DNA of 64,000 bases from Bog-473 sp963755375 (GTDB lineage: Bacteria > Actinomycetota > Acidimicrobiia > Acidimicrobiales > RAAP-2). The translations under genes and the position numbers were made by a program. Positions 17,971-26,532 of the stretch are shown piece after piece; position 1 is the first letter of the stretch; the number at the start of each line of letters is the position of its first letter. Location of the stretch: contig CAVWKG010000016.1 in assembly GCA_963755375.1 (NCBI GenBank), forward strand, positions 2,108,001 to 2,172,000. Reading direction: 5' to 3'. A model generated the notes under the pieces. The model had not been told where the DNA came from. It saw only the letters and a program-made list of their open reading frames with translations, and made no database searches.

Positions 17971-18705
17971 ATGTGCGGACGCTTCGCTCTCTACACTCCC
18001 CCGGCCAAGATGGCCCGCTACTTCGGGGCCTCCCTGGCCGAGGGCGTCGACGGGGAACACGCCCCCAGCTGGAACGTCGCCCCGACCGACCAGGTCCTGG
18101 GCGTCCGGGACCGGCCGCCGCGACCGGGTCCGGCGGAAGGGGGCGGCGAGCCCCCCGGCAGTCCCGAGCGCATTCTCACGTCCTTCCGCTGGGGGCTCAT
18201 CCCCTGGTGGTCCAAGGACGCCAAGTCGGGCAGCCGGCTCTTCAACGCGCGCAGTGAGACCGTGGCCACCAGGGCGTCGTTCCGCGAGGCCTTCCGGGAG
18301 CGGCGCATCATCGTCCCCGCCGACGGCTTCTACGAGTGGCGCAAGACGAAGACCGGCACCAAGCAGCCGCACTACTTCAGCCGCACCGACGGCGAGCCGA
18401 TGGCCTTCGCCGGCCTGGCCGAGCGCTGGCGCGAGAAGGACGCGCCGCCGGGTTCGCCCTACGTCCGCAGCTGCACCGTCATCACCGCGCCGGGCGGCGT
18501 CGACATGGAGGGCATCCACGACCGCATGCCGGTCATCCTCGACCCGGCCACCTTCCACCTCTGGCTCGACCCGGCGAACGAGGACGTCGAGGAGCTGCGC
18601 GCGCTGCTGCGGCCCCCACCGGCGGGCACGGTGGTGCACCATCCCGTCGGCCCGCGCATCGGTAACGTGAGGAACAACGATCCGACGCTCATCGAGTCCG
18701 TGTGA
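17971..18705 (+). CDS. SRAP-family abasic-site DNA-protein crosslinker (YedK/HMCES-like)
   Basis: 244 residues beginning MCGRFALYT: the essential Cys2 forms a thiazolidine crosslink to abasic sites in single-stranded DNA after Met removal. Other active-site elements are visible: LFNARSET (Asn near residue 92), PADGFYEWRK (Glu near 122) and GIHDRMPVIL (His near 182), with the terminal VGPRIGNVRNND strand. The family protects AP sites from error-prone synthesis and is SOS-associated in bacteria. Start ATG 17971 is fixed by the requirement for Cys at position 2. It is divergent from imuA', with 107 bp between the starts and the LexA box in between. Confidence 0.95.
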   Translation: MCGRFALYTPPAKMARYFGASLAEGVDGEHAPSWNVAPTDQVLGVRDRPPRPGPAEGGGEPPGSPERILTSFRWGLIPWWSKDAKSGSRLFNARSETVATRASFREAFRERRIIVPADGFYEWRKTKTGTKQPHYFSRTDGEPMAFAGLAERWREKDAPPGSPYVRSCTVITAPGGVDMEGIHDRMPVILDPATFHLWLDPANEDVEELRALLRPPPAGTVVHHPVGPRIGNVRNNDPTLIESV

Positions 18706-18809
18706 GAGACCCGTAGGGCAACGGGAAGGACCGGTCGACGCGGTCGGCCGGGGGCAGGTGGACAGGGGCCGGGAGGCCCATGTGACGGACGACACGTGAA
18801 GGAACGACA

Positions 18810-20354
18810 ATGAGCTTCGACCGGTCGCGCTTCGATCGCCGCACAATGCTCGCCGCCGCGCTGGCGACCGGCGGCGCCGCGGTGCTGGCCGCGGCCAGCC
18901 GGGGCGAGGGGGCCGGCGCCGCCATGGCGCAGCTGGCCGCCCGCACCAAGCCGGCGGGCTCGGACCTCGGCGCCATCGAGCACGTGGTGTTCCTCATGCA
19001 CGAGAACCGCTCCTTCGACCACTACTACGGGACCTATCCCGGCGTGCGGGGCTTCGACGACCACCCGAAGCGCTCCCTCGGGAACTTCGCCCAGGCCTGG
19101 CCGGACGGGCGTGACAGCACGCTGCTCCCCTTCCACCTCGACAGCAGCTCGGGCATGGGCGAGTGCACCCAGGACCTCGACCACAGCTGGCAGGGGGAGC
19201 ACATGAGCTGGGGCGGCGGCGGCAACGGCGCCTTCGTCAGCACGCACGTGCAGGCCCAGTTCCAGGGGCCTGAGCACGGCGTCCTCACCATGGGCTACTA
19301 CCGCCGGCAGGACCTGCCCTTCTACTACGCGCTGGCCGACGCCTTCACCCTGTGCGACAACTACCACTGCTCGGTGCTCGGGCCGACGCACCCGAACCGC
19401 CTCATGGCGCTCTCGGGCACCCTCGACCCGACGGGCGCGGCGGGGGGGCCGGTGCTCATCACCAACTCGTCGTCGGACGCCGTGGGCAGCGTGCACTGGG
19501 ACACCATGCCCGAGGTGCTCGAGGACGCCGGAGTGACCTGGAAGGTCTACAACCCGGCGGGCACCATCTACACCCCGCAGTTCCAGCAGCAGCACGGCAT
19601 CCTCAGCGACGCCATCCTCCCCTACTTCAGCCAGTACCAGAACCCCTCGTCGGCGCTCTACCAGAAGGCCTTCCTCCAGCTGTACCCCAGCGACTACCTG
19701 GCCGACATCAAGTCGGGGCAGCTGCCCGCGGTCAGCTGGATCATCCCGCCCATCGGCTACGACGAGCACCCGTCGTCGCCCCCCGCGCTCGGCGAGTGGT
19801 TCACCAGCCAGGTGCTCGCCGCGCTGGTGGCCAACCCCGAGGTGTGGTCCAAGACGGTGCTCTTCCACATGTACGACGAGAACGACGGGTTCTTCGACCA
19901 CGTGCCGCCGCCGGTGGCGCCGCACGGCACCCCCGGGGAATCCGTCACGGTCTCGCCGCTGCCGAGCGAGGCGCACGGCATGGCCGGCCCGGTCGGCATG
20001 GGCTTCCGGGTGCCGATGCTGGTGCTCTCGCCCTTCAGCCGGGGCGGCCACGTGGCCTCCCAGGTGTTCGACCACACGTCGCAACTGCGCTTCTTGGAGG
20101 AGCGCTTCGCGGTGAAGGCACCCAACATCTCGGCCTGGCGCCGCCGTGTGGCGGGCGACCTGACCTCAGCGCTGCACCCGCGCCACGGCGACCCCTCCGT
20201 GCCCAAGCTCCCGAGCACGTCCAAGGACCAGACGGCCAACGTCATGGCGGAGGGATGCACGGAGGCCGCCATCGTCGAGGCGGCGCCCGACTCCGCCATG
20301 CCGGTGTACCCCGTCCCGGCGCAGCAGTCGATGCCGCGCCAGGAGACGGCCTGA
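18810..20354 (+). CDS. Tat-exported phospholipase C / acid phosphatase-like phosphoesterase
   Basis: 514 residues. ATG 18810 follows GAAGGA. The signal peptide has FDRRTMLAAALATGGAAVLAAAS (twin Arg at 10-11), indicating Tat export. The mature enzyme shows the phosphoesterase (PLC/AcpA) motifs VVFLMHENRSFDHYYGTY, CDNYHCSVLGPTHPNRL, MYDENDGFFDHVPPP and the terminal VLSPFSRGGHV. Homologues hydrolyse phosphatidylcholine, sphingomyelin or phosphomonoesters in the periplasm or outside the cell. Which applies cannot be told from sequence. The C-terminus lacks the extra domains of long non-haemolytic PLCs, so it resembles the short AcpA-like class. The stop overlaps the CPT-like kinase frame. Confidence 0.88.
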   Translation: MSFDRSRFDRRTMLAAALATGGAAVLAAASRGEGAGAAMAQLAARTKPAGSDLGAIEHVVFLMHENRSFDHYYGTYPGVRGFDDHPKRSLGNFAQAWPDGRDSTLLPFHLDSSSGMGECTQDLDHSWQGEHMSWGGGGNGAFVSTHVQAQFQGPEHGVLTMGYYRRQDLPFYYALADAFTLCDNYHCSVLGPTHPNRLMALSGTLDPTGAAGGPVLITNSSSDAVGSVHWDTMPEVLEDAGVTWKVYNPAGTIYTPQFQQQHGILSDAILPYFSQYQNPSSALYQKAFLQLYPSDYLADIKSGQLPAVSWIIPPIGYDEHPSSPPALGEWFTSQVLAALVANPEVWSKTVLFHMYDENDGFFDHVPPPVAPHGTPGESVTVSPLPSEAHGMAGPVGMGFRVPMLVLSPFSRGGHVASQVFDHTSQLRFLEERFAVKAPNISAWRRRVAGDLTSALHPRHGDPSVPKLPSTSKDQTANVMAEGCTEAAIVEAAPDSAMPVYPVPAQQSMPRQETA

Positions 20355-20989
20355 TCGGAACGGACCCCGGGCTCATCGTCGTCCTCAACGGGACGCCGCG
20401 TGCGGGGAAATCGAGTATCGCGTCCGCCCTGCAGGGATCCTCCGCCGCGCTGTGGCTCAACCTGGGCGTCGATGCGTTCGCGGCGGCGACGCCCGCGCGG
20501 TTCCGGCCCGGCATCGGCTTGCGGCCGGGTGGGGAGCGGCCCGACCTCGAGGCCACCGTCGTGACCCTGTTCGACGCGCTCTACGGATCAGTCGTCGCGG
20601 GGAGCCGTGCGGGCCTCAACGTGGTGGTCGACGTCGGCCATCACGACGACTACTCCAGGCCGCTGGGCATCCTGCCCAAGGTGGCCGCGACACTGCAGGC
20701 TCTGCCGGCCTATTTCATCGGTGTCCGCTGCTCCGTTGAGGTGATCATGGCCCGGCGGGATGCGGGTGCGGGCGCAGGTGCGGGCGGCGGGAACTACGTC
20801 ACCAGCGAACCCGGTGGAACCGTCCCCGACGTCGTTTCGCGCTGGGAGCGGGCGGTGCACGACCCGGGGATCTACGACCTTCAGGTGGACACGTCGTCGA
20901 GCTCGGCCGAGGCCTGCGCGGGGGCGATCCGGCGGCGCCTGGACGAGGGGCCGGCGGCGGCGTTCGCCGCGTTGGCGGCGCGTCGCTGA
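20351..20989 (+). CDS. Chloramphenicol phosphotransferase-like P-loop kinase
   Basis: About 212 residues. The P-loop is VVLNGTPRAGKSSIASAL, then LWLNLGVDAF, a Walker-B-like NVVVDVGHH with a catalytic-type Asp, and a C-terminal PGIYDLQVDTSS. This is the CPT fold (P-loop NTPase that phosphorylates a hydroxyl, as in chloramphenicol 3-O-phosphotransferase). Distant members act on other small molecules, so resistance is not implied. No ATG, GTG or TTG lies between the end of the phosphoesterase and the first conserved residues. The nearest candidate is CTG 20351, overlapping the upstream TGA (CTGA), which would suggest coupled translation. An indel in the overlap is the alternative. Confidence 0.75.
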   Translation: MIGTDPGLIVVLNGTPRAGKSSIASALQGSSAALWLNLGVDAFAAATPARFRPGIGLRPGGERPDLEATVVTLFDALYGSVVAGSRAGLNVVVDVGHHDDYSRPLGILPKVAATLQALPAYFIGVRCSVEVIMARRDAGAGAGAGGGNYVTSEPGGTVPDVVSRWERAVHDPGIYDLQVDTSSSSAEACAGAIRRRLDEGPAAAFAALAARR

Positions 20990-21005
20990 GGGACCCGGCC
21001 CGGCG

Positions 21006-22505
21006 TCAGCTGGGGAACTGCACCTGCTCGGCCAGGGCGAGCAGCGAGGCCTTGTCCGCACCGAGGATGAACCCCGAGGCGATGGCCTTGTCGAGGCTCT
21101 TGGTGTATTGGGCGATGTAGTTGCTCTTGCTCCCGTACAGGCTGGCAAGCTCGGACGGGCTGAACGCCACCGTCGACCCGAAGAGGCCGCAGATGGCATT
21201 GGCCCCGGCCGCTGGTGCGCCACTGAGGGTGGAGACCGGCACGTCGACCGCCGGTGTGCGGACCCCACCGATCACGTTGCCGTGCGCGTCCAGCGCCAGG
21301 GCGGCCGGGTGGGTGCTCGACAGGCGGAAGGGCGGCGGGCTCGGCGGCGGGGTGCCGTTGTCGACCCACTTGTCGAAGGCGGTGAACGCCGCCTGGACAA
21401 CGTTGTGCTGAGGGCCGCTGTTGACGGGGGTGGTGCAGCCGAGGACGCTCGATGCCGCACCCACGAAGTAGGCGTCGGCGTGCGAGGTCCCGGCGATCTC
21501 CCAGGTACGGATCTTGTCGGTGTTGGGCTGCTGCGCGGGGGCGTACCCGAGCTGTATCAGGTCGGTCTGGGTCTCGGACATGAACACCGGGACCGTGAGG
21601 TCGGTGCGGATGTGCAGGTTGTCCGGGCCGCTGCTCGACGCGATGGACGTTCCCTGGAGCGAGGCACCCGATCCGCCCCGGCTGTGGATGAAGATGCCGT
21701 CGAAAACGTGGGTCCTCGGCTGCAGCGCGTCGGCGAACGTCGTCAGGTAGAAGGCGGACTGGGACTCGCCGATGGCGAGGACGTGCTTGGGCTTCAGACC
21801 TCCGAGCGCGGCGGGATGGGCCGCGCGGAGCGCCTGCCCGATCTGGGCGAACATGTCGAGGGCGTACTGATCACCGGGGTGATGGAGCGTTCCGTAGCGG
21901 GCCGGCTCCTCGTTGACCAGACCCCCGGGGGCGGTGGACGAGCCCGGTGTGCCGAGCAGAGCCTTGCCACCGTTCACGCCGAGCGCCTGCGCCGAGACCC
22001 CGACGTAGGCGTAGCCGTCGCGCATCAGCATCGGATTGAGGAAGTCCCAGTCGGGTGCCGACTCCCCGGCCGACACGTTCATCCACTCCACAATGACGGT
22101 GCCGTTGAAGTGAGCCGGGTTGGTCGGCTCGCGCACCAGGATCCTGGTCTTGTACGCAGCCGTCGTCGTCGGCGAGATCGTCCACTTTCCGTCGCTCGGC
22201 ATGGAGTCGGCCTTGAACGCCATGGCCGTCCCCGACGCGAAGTACTCGTGCTCGACGTACCCGTTGGGGGCGAGGTCGAGCGGGTGGGCCGAGAGCGGCT
22301 CGACGATATGACCCGTGGTGATCGGGCCGGTCAGGCTGGCTGCGCTGTGGAAGGTCACGTCGGCGGACGTCGACGTGACGGCACCGGCCTCCTGCTGCGC
22401 GGCAAGCGTGAGCGGGAAGAGCGCGACGAGCGCCGCCGCCGCCGCGAGAACTGTTCCAGCCTTGGGCACGATCGAATCGTGCCGTCTCATCCGTGACATG
22501 GACAT
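21006..22505 (-). CDS. Exported alpha/beta-hydrolase domain protein (Abhydrolase_10-like)
   Basis: 499 residues from ATG 22505 (AAGGGG directly upstream). The N-terminus MSMSRMRRH, followed by the hydrophobic AGTVLAAAAALVALFPLTL and an AAQQEAGA cleavage region, is a Sec signal peptide. The nucleophile elbow is VLAIGESQSAFYL, and HADAYFVG late in the protein may carry the catalytic His. PNGYVEHEYFASGTAMAF and FNGTVIVEWMNVSAG are typical of the large exported hydrolase-domain family annotated from Actinobacteria, whose substrates are unknown. Divergent from the acyltransferase at 22655. Confidence 0.8.
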   Translation of the reverse strand: MSMSRMRRHDSIVPKAGTVLAAAAALVALFPLTLAAQQEAGAVTSTSADVTFHSAASLTGPITTGHIVEPLSAHPLDLAPNGYVEHEYFASGTAMAFKADSMPSDGKWTISPTTTAAYKTRILVREPTNPAHFNGTVIVEWMNVSAGESAPDWDFLNPMLMRDGYAYVGVSAQALGVNGGKALLGTPGSSTAPGGLVNEEPARYGTLHHPGDQYALDMFAQIGQALRAAHPAALGGLKPKHVLAIGESQSAFYLTTFADALQPRTHVFDGIFIHSRGGSGASLQGTSIASSSGPDNLHIRTDLTVPVFMSETQTDLIQLGYAPAQQPNTDKIRTWEIAGTSHADAYFVGAASSVLGCTTPVNSGPQHNVVQAAFTAFDKWVDNGTPPPSPPPFRLSSTHPAALALDAHGNVIGGVRTPAVDVPVSTLSGAPAAGANAICGLFGSTVAFSPSELASLYGSKSNYIAQYTKSLDKAIASGFILGADKASLLALAEQVQFPS

Positions 22506-22589
22506 CCCCCTTGGCGTCGTCCCCTTCGCACCGTCCCCCCCTGACCCAGTCCCCTGGCCAGTGCCCCGGTGACTATACAGACGCCGGGT

Positions 22590-22625
22590 CTCAGGGGGGC
22601 CTCGGGCCCCGGGCGAACCCCTGAG
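22590..22625. promoter_or_regulatory. Inverted repeat in the divergent spacer before the acyltransferase
   Basis: CTCAGGGG (22590-22597) and CCCCTGAG (22618-22625) are exact inverse complements with a 20-nt loop that itself contains GGGCCC. It sits 29 bp before ATG 22655 between divergent genes, so a terminator role is unlikely. An operator or a 5' UTR hairpin is possible. Speculative. Confidence 0.3.
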
Positions 22626-22654
22626 GCGCGTGCGCCAACGGTACGCTCCCGCAA

Positions 22655-24796
22655 ATGGCTGCACGCGTCTCTCCCGACGCTCCGCGCAAGGGAGCCACGC
22701 TCGCCTACCTGCCCGCCCTCGACGGGATCAGGGGCGTCGCCATGCTGGGCATCCTGGGCGTGCACGCCGGCGTCTACCTGACCGCGGGCGGCTTCTTCCT
22801 CCTCGACAGCTTCTTCGCCTTGTCGGGGTTCCTGATCACCTCGCTCCTGATCGTGGAGTGGCACACGAAGGGCACCATCAAGCTCGGGGCCTTTTGGGCT
22901 CGCCGCGCTCGGCGGTTGCTGCCCGGCCTCTTCGTCATGCTCATCGGAGTCGCCATCATCTACGGCGTCTTCGTCCCGGCCGGTACCTACCCGACGCTCC
23001 GCGGTGACGCGCTCTCCGCCCTCTTCTATTTCGCCAATTGGCACTACATCGCGTCCGGTTCGAACTACTTCCACATGACCGGCCTGACCTCGCCGTTGAT
23101 CCACACCTGGTCCCTGGCCGTCGAGGAGCAGTTCTACCTGGTCTGGCCGCTCGTCTTTCTCGGCGTCATGAAGCTCACGCGCTCGTTGCGGGTCCTTCTC
23201 GTCGTGGCCGTCGCCGGGGCGCTGGCCTCCGCCATGGAGATGGCCCTCCTCTACAACCCCACCGACATCAACCGCCTCTACTTCGGCACCGACACCCATG
23301 CGCAGTCCGTGTTGGTCGGGGCGACGCTCGCCATCGGCCTGCGCCTGTGGGCCGGACGCCGGCGGAGGGGTGACGAGCAGGACTGGCAGGTCCGCACGCC
23401 GTGGGCGCGCCTGGTCTTGACGGTGGTCGGCGTCGTGGGCCTCGTCGTCAGCGGCGTCCTCTGCGCGACCGTGCACTCCGACGACGTGTTCGCGTATCGA
23501 GGGGGGTTCCTCCTCGCGGCGGTCGCCTGCGCCGCCGTGCTCCTCAGCGTGTCGTGCGCCCAGACCTCACCGGTGGCGCGACTGTTGTCCCTCCGGCCCT
23601 TCACCTTCATCGGGCGGATCTCCTACGGCATGTACCTCTGGCACTTCCCGCTCTTCACCTTCATCAACGAGGAGCGGACGGGCCTGAGCGGCTGGCCCCT
23701 CTTCGTGGTCCGCGTCATCCCCACCATCGGGGTCGCGATGCTGTCCTTCTACTTGGTGGAACGACCGATCCGGCAGGGCACGTTCTTCACCCGATTCCGG
23801 GCGCAGGTGTTCACGCTTCCCGCCGTGGGCGTCGTCGCGCTCGCCATCGTCTTGGCCACCATGCCAGCGGCCGACACCTTCGCCAGCGGCGCCGCCGCCG
23901 CCGGGGCCGTGCCGGCGACCGCCATCACCTCCGCCATTCCGGCGAGCTACGACGCCACGCCGACCCGGGTCCTCCTGGTCGGCGACTCCCAGGCCTTGAC
24001 GCTGGGGATCGGCCTGGAAGCCGCGCTGTCCGCCCATCCGAAGAAGTACGACGACCTGCACCTGCTCAACGAGGGGATCCTGGGTTGCGGCGTGGCCGAC
24101 GGGACAACGGGGGAGCAGTCCGGCGGGACGTTCATCGTCGGCGCGCCGTGCACGCCGCACCCCCAGAGCGCCGACTGCCCCCCGGGCGGGGTCTTCGGGC
24201 CCGCGCAGAACGTCCCCTGCCAGGCCTGGACGGCAGCATGGTCCGATTGGGTCCGCCAGCTGCGGCCGAACGTGGTCGTGCTGCTGGCCGGAGGGGGCGA
24301 GATCCTCGACCGCCTCTATCGCGGCCACATGACCAACATCTTGAACCCGGCCTTCGCGGCCTACGTCGAGAGCCAGCTGCAGCAGGCCGTGCGGATCGCC
24401 ACGGCGCGCGGCGCGCTCATGGTCTTCATGACCAAGCCCTGCCAGAGCACCGGCGAGCAGCCCAACGGTGCGCCGTGGCCGCAGGACAGCACCGCCCGCC
24501 AGGACGCCTACAACGCGGTGCTCCGCCAGGTGGCGGCCGCGCACCCCGACGAGGTCTACGTGCAGGACCTGAACTCGTACGTGTGCCCGGGTGGCCGCTA
24601 CACCGAGGATCTCGACGGCGTCCCCGTGCGCGAGAGCGACGGCAGCCACTTCAACGTGCAACCCGGAGGCGGCGGCGACTACCTGGCGCCGGCGGTCCTC
24701 CCCTACTGGATGGAGCTCGGCCACCTGCAGGAGGCGCGGACGAACGGAGCGAGCGTCCCGACCGGATCACTCCCCCGGTACTTCGCTCCCCAGTGA
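22655..24796 (+). CDS. Membrane acyltransferase-3 with C-terminal SGNH domain (OafA/YrhL-like)
   Basis: 713 residues. The N-terminal AT3 domain has about ten membrane helices with the signature YLPALDGIRGVAMLGIL...FFALSGFLITSLL, the RRARRLLPGLFV arginine motif and TWSLAVEEQFYLVWPLV. The C-terminal extracytoplasmic SGNH domain, from about residue 430, starts RVLLVGDSQALTLG (Ser-GDS block) and ends near DGSHFNVQ (DxxH). Such proteins transfer acetyl or other acyl groups to cell-surface glycans, peptidoglycan or lipopolysaccharide. The acceptor is unknown. No Shine-Dalgarno is seen before ATG 22655, so the mRNA may be leaderless or weakly translated. Confidence 0.9.
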   Translation: MAARVSPDAPRKGATLAYLPALDGIRGVAMLGILGVHAGVYLTAGGFFLLDSFFALSGFLITSLLIVEWHTKGTIKLGAFWARRARRLLPGLFVMLIGVAIIYGVFVPAGTYPTLRGDALSALFYFANWHYIASGSNYFHMTGLTSPLIHTWSLAVEEQFYLVWPLVFLGVMKLTRSLRVLLVVAVAGALASAMEMALLYNPTDINRLYFGTDTHAQSVLVGATLAIGLRLWAGRRRRGDEQDWQVRTPWARLVLTVVGVVGLVVSGVLCATVHSDDVFAYRGGFLLAAVACAAVLLSVSCAQTSPVARLLSLRPFTFIGRISYGMYLWHFPLFTFINEERTGLSGWPLFVVRVIPTIGVAMLSFYLVERPIRQGTFFTRFRAQVFTLPAVGVVALAIVLATMPAADTFASGAAAAGAVPATAITSAIPASYDATPTRVLLVGDSQALTLGIGLEAALSAHPKKYDDLHLLNEGILGCGVADGTTGEQSGGTFIVGAPCTPHPQSADCPPGGVFGPAQNVPCQAWTAAWSDWVRQLRPNVVVLLAGGGEILDRLYRGHMTNILNPAFAAYVESQLQQAVRIATARGALMVFMTKPCQSTGEQPNGAPWPQDSTARQDAYNAVLRQVAAAHPDEVYVQDLNSYVCPGGRYTEDLDGVPVRESDGSHFNVQPGGGGDYLAPAVLPYWMELGHLQEARTNGASVPTGSLPRYFAPQ

Positions 24797-24806
24797 GGTC
24801 CGGCGC

Positions 24807-25121
24807 TCAGTCGGCCGCGGGCAGGCCGCTCGGGGCGGCAAGGGACGCGTCGAAGAAGCTCGCGGTCGCCCCCGTGATGCGATGCAGGTTCCGTTCGCCG
24901 AAGGCGACCTCGTGCGGCGCGGCGAGATGCGCGTCGAGCAGCTCCTGTGACTCCCAGCACTCGAAGAACCGGAACGTGTTGGGCGCCTCGAGGTCCTCGC
25001 CCCAGAAGTACTCGAGGCAACCGGCGTCGCGCCGGCTCGCCTCGGTCACCTCGGTCAGGCTGGCGAGCACGTCGTCCCGGTCCGACGGGTCGAAGCTGAG
25101 AGAACCGGCGATGACGATCAT
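24807..25121 (-). CDS. ABM-domain monooxygenase-like protein
   Basis: 104 residues from ATG 25121. The pattern VIAGSLSFDPSDRDDVLASL, CLEYFWGEDLEAPNTFRFFECW, then ESQELLDAHLAAPHEVAF matches the antibiotic-biosynthesis-monooxygenase dimeric alpha+beta barrel (YgiN/ActVA-Orf6 type): small cofactor-independent quinol or aromatic monooxygenases, or house-cleaning proteins. It lies 24 nt downstream of the amidohydrolase on the same strand, so probably co-transcribed. Convergent with the acyltransferase. Confidence 0.82.
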   Translation of the reverse strand: MIVIAGSLSFDPSDRDDVLASLTEVTEASRRDAGCLEYFWGEDLEAPNTFRFFECWESQELLDAHLAAPHEVAFGERNLHRITGATASFFDASLAAPSGLPAAD

Positions 25122-25145
25122 GCGCCCGAGACGGTACAGGCGCCC

Positions 25146-26396
25146 TCAGCCGAAGGCGAGCGCACCGAGGTCGTCCTGCACGAGCTTGCCGCCCTTCATG
25201 ACGGCCAGCAGCCTTGCCTGGTCCTGCAGGACGGCGATGTCCGCCAGCGGGTCGCCGTCGACGACGAGCAGGTCGGCCAGGTAGCCCTCCCGCACCGAGC
25301 CCAGCTCGTGGGATCGGCCCATCAACTCGGCCCCGTTGCGGGTGGCCCACCGGAGCACGTCGAGGGGCGGGATCCCCGCCTCCTTCACGTAGAACTCGAG
25401 CTCGTCGGCGTAACGGCCGTGCGGCAGGCCGATGGCACCGTAGTCGTCGCCACAGAGGAGCTTGACACCGGCCGCGTTGGCCTTGGGCAGGACGGCGCGC
25501 GCCCGCTCGATGTCCTCGGACATGGCGGCGGTGAACCCGAGCCCGCCGCCGCCCATCATCTCGGCGAAGCGGACGGGGAACAACTGGCTCGGGACGAGGA
25601 AGGTGCCGAGCTCGACCATCCGCTCGATGGCGAGCGCGTCGAGCCCGTCGCCGTGGTCGACGACGTCGATGCCGGCATCGAGCGCCATGTGGAGGGCCTC
25701 GCGGTTGGCGATGTGGCCGCGCACCAGCGCGCCGCGCTGGTGCGCCGCCTCGATTCCCGCCGTGATCTCCTCGGGCGTCATCTCGGTCTGCTCGCCCGGC
25801 GCCACCGTGCCGTGACCGCCCGTCACGAACATCTTGATGATCTCGGCGCCCTGCTTGATCTCTTCGCGCACGGCACGGCGGAAGTCATTGGGGCCGTCGG
25901 AGCGGTGAATGGCGCCGCGGGCGCCGACGTCCCAGTACCACGGGAAGCTCTTGTCCCCGGCGTGCCCCGTCGTGCTGACGTCACGGCTGCCGGCCATGAG
26001 CCGGGGTCCCGGGAAGAGCCCCTCCGCGATGGCGGCCTTCATCGACGCGTCGATGGCAAAGGGCGCGCCCGCGCTCACCGCGCCCGTGAAGCCGCGGCGC
26101 AGCAGCAGCTCGAGATGGTGCGCCGCCCGCACGGCCTGCAGCGCCGGCGGCTCTTCCAGTCCGAACGGGGCCGTCTTGGAGCCCAGCTCGTGATAGGTGG
26201 CGTGGAAGTGGCTGCTGACCATTCCCGGCATGACGGTGCGCCCGTCGAGGTCGATCACGCGGTCCCCGGGACGGGCCTCGACTGGCGCGTCCGTACGGCC
26301 GAGGGCGATGCGACGCTCCTCGATCGCCACGTCGGTATGGGGACGGGCGCCGTCCGCGTCGACCACGGTGGCGTTGCGGAGGACGAGCCTAGGCAC
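25146..26396 (-). CDS. Metal-dependent amidohydrolase
   Basis: 416 residues from GTG 26396. An in-frame start at 26588 would extend into the divergent gene. TIM-barrel amidohydrolase of the imidazolonepropionase/prolidase-like group: PGMVSSHFHATYHELG with the HxH metal pair, EIIKMFVTGGHGTV (Lys/His), GHIANREALHMALDAGIDVVDHGD and LLCGDDYGAIGLPHG (catalytic Asp), plus the terminal composite-domain motif EGYLADLLVVDGDPLADI. The enzyme hydrolyses a C-N bond in an unknown cyclic amide, peptide or guanidino compound. No Shine-Dalgarno-like box is obvious upstream. Confidence 0.88.
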   Translation of the reverse strand: MPRLVLRNATVVDADGARPHTDVAIEERRIALGRTDAPVEARPGDRVIDLDGRTVMPGMVSSHFHATYHELGSKTAPFGLEEPPALQAVRAAHHLELLLRRGFTGAVSAGAPFAIDASMKAAIAEGLFPGPRLMAGSRDVSTTGHAGDKSFPWYWDVGARGAIHRSDGPNDFRRAVREEIKQGAEIIKMFVTGGHGTVAPGEQTEMTPEEITAGIEAAHQRGALVRGHIANREALHMALDAGIDVVDHGDGLDALAIERMVELGTFLVPSQLFPVRFAEMMGGGGLGFTAAMSEDIERARAVLPKANAAGVKLLCGDDYGAIGLPHGRYADELEFYVKEAGIPPLDVLRWATRNGAELMGRSHELGSVREGYLADLLVVDGDPLADIAVLQDQARLLAVMKGGKLVQDDLGALAFG

Positions 26397-26532
26397 CGGC
26401 GGCGGCGATCTCGTGGGTTCCGGACGCGGCTCCGGTACCGTTCTCGGGCACGGAGGGAACGATAGTGACCAGAACCCGACGACCGCGGTGGCCCTTCCCC
26501 GCCCGGCCTGACCCAGGCCCACCGGCAAGCCG

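Noticed and set aside
20351..20989. Calling the CPT-like kinase an antibiotic-resistance gene
   Set aside because: Only the P-loop fold is supported; distant CPT relatives have other substrates.
23401..25284. 627-codon plus-strand frame inside the acyltransferase and beyond
   Set aside because: Out-of-frame Arg/Pro/Gly-rich shadow. The acyltransferase frame has membrane helices and SGNH motifs.
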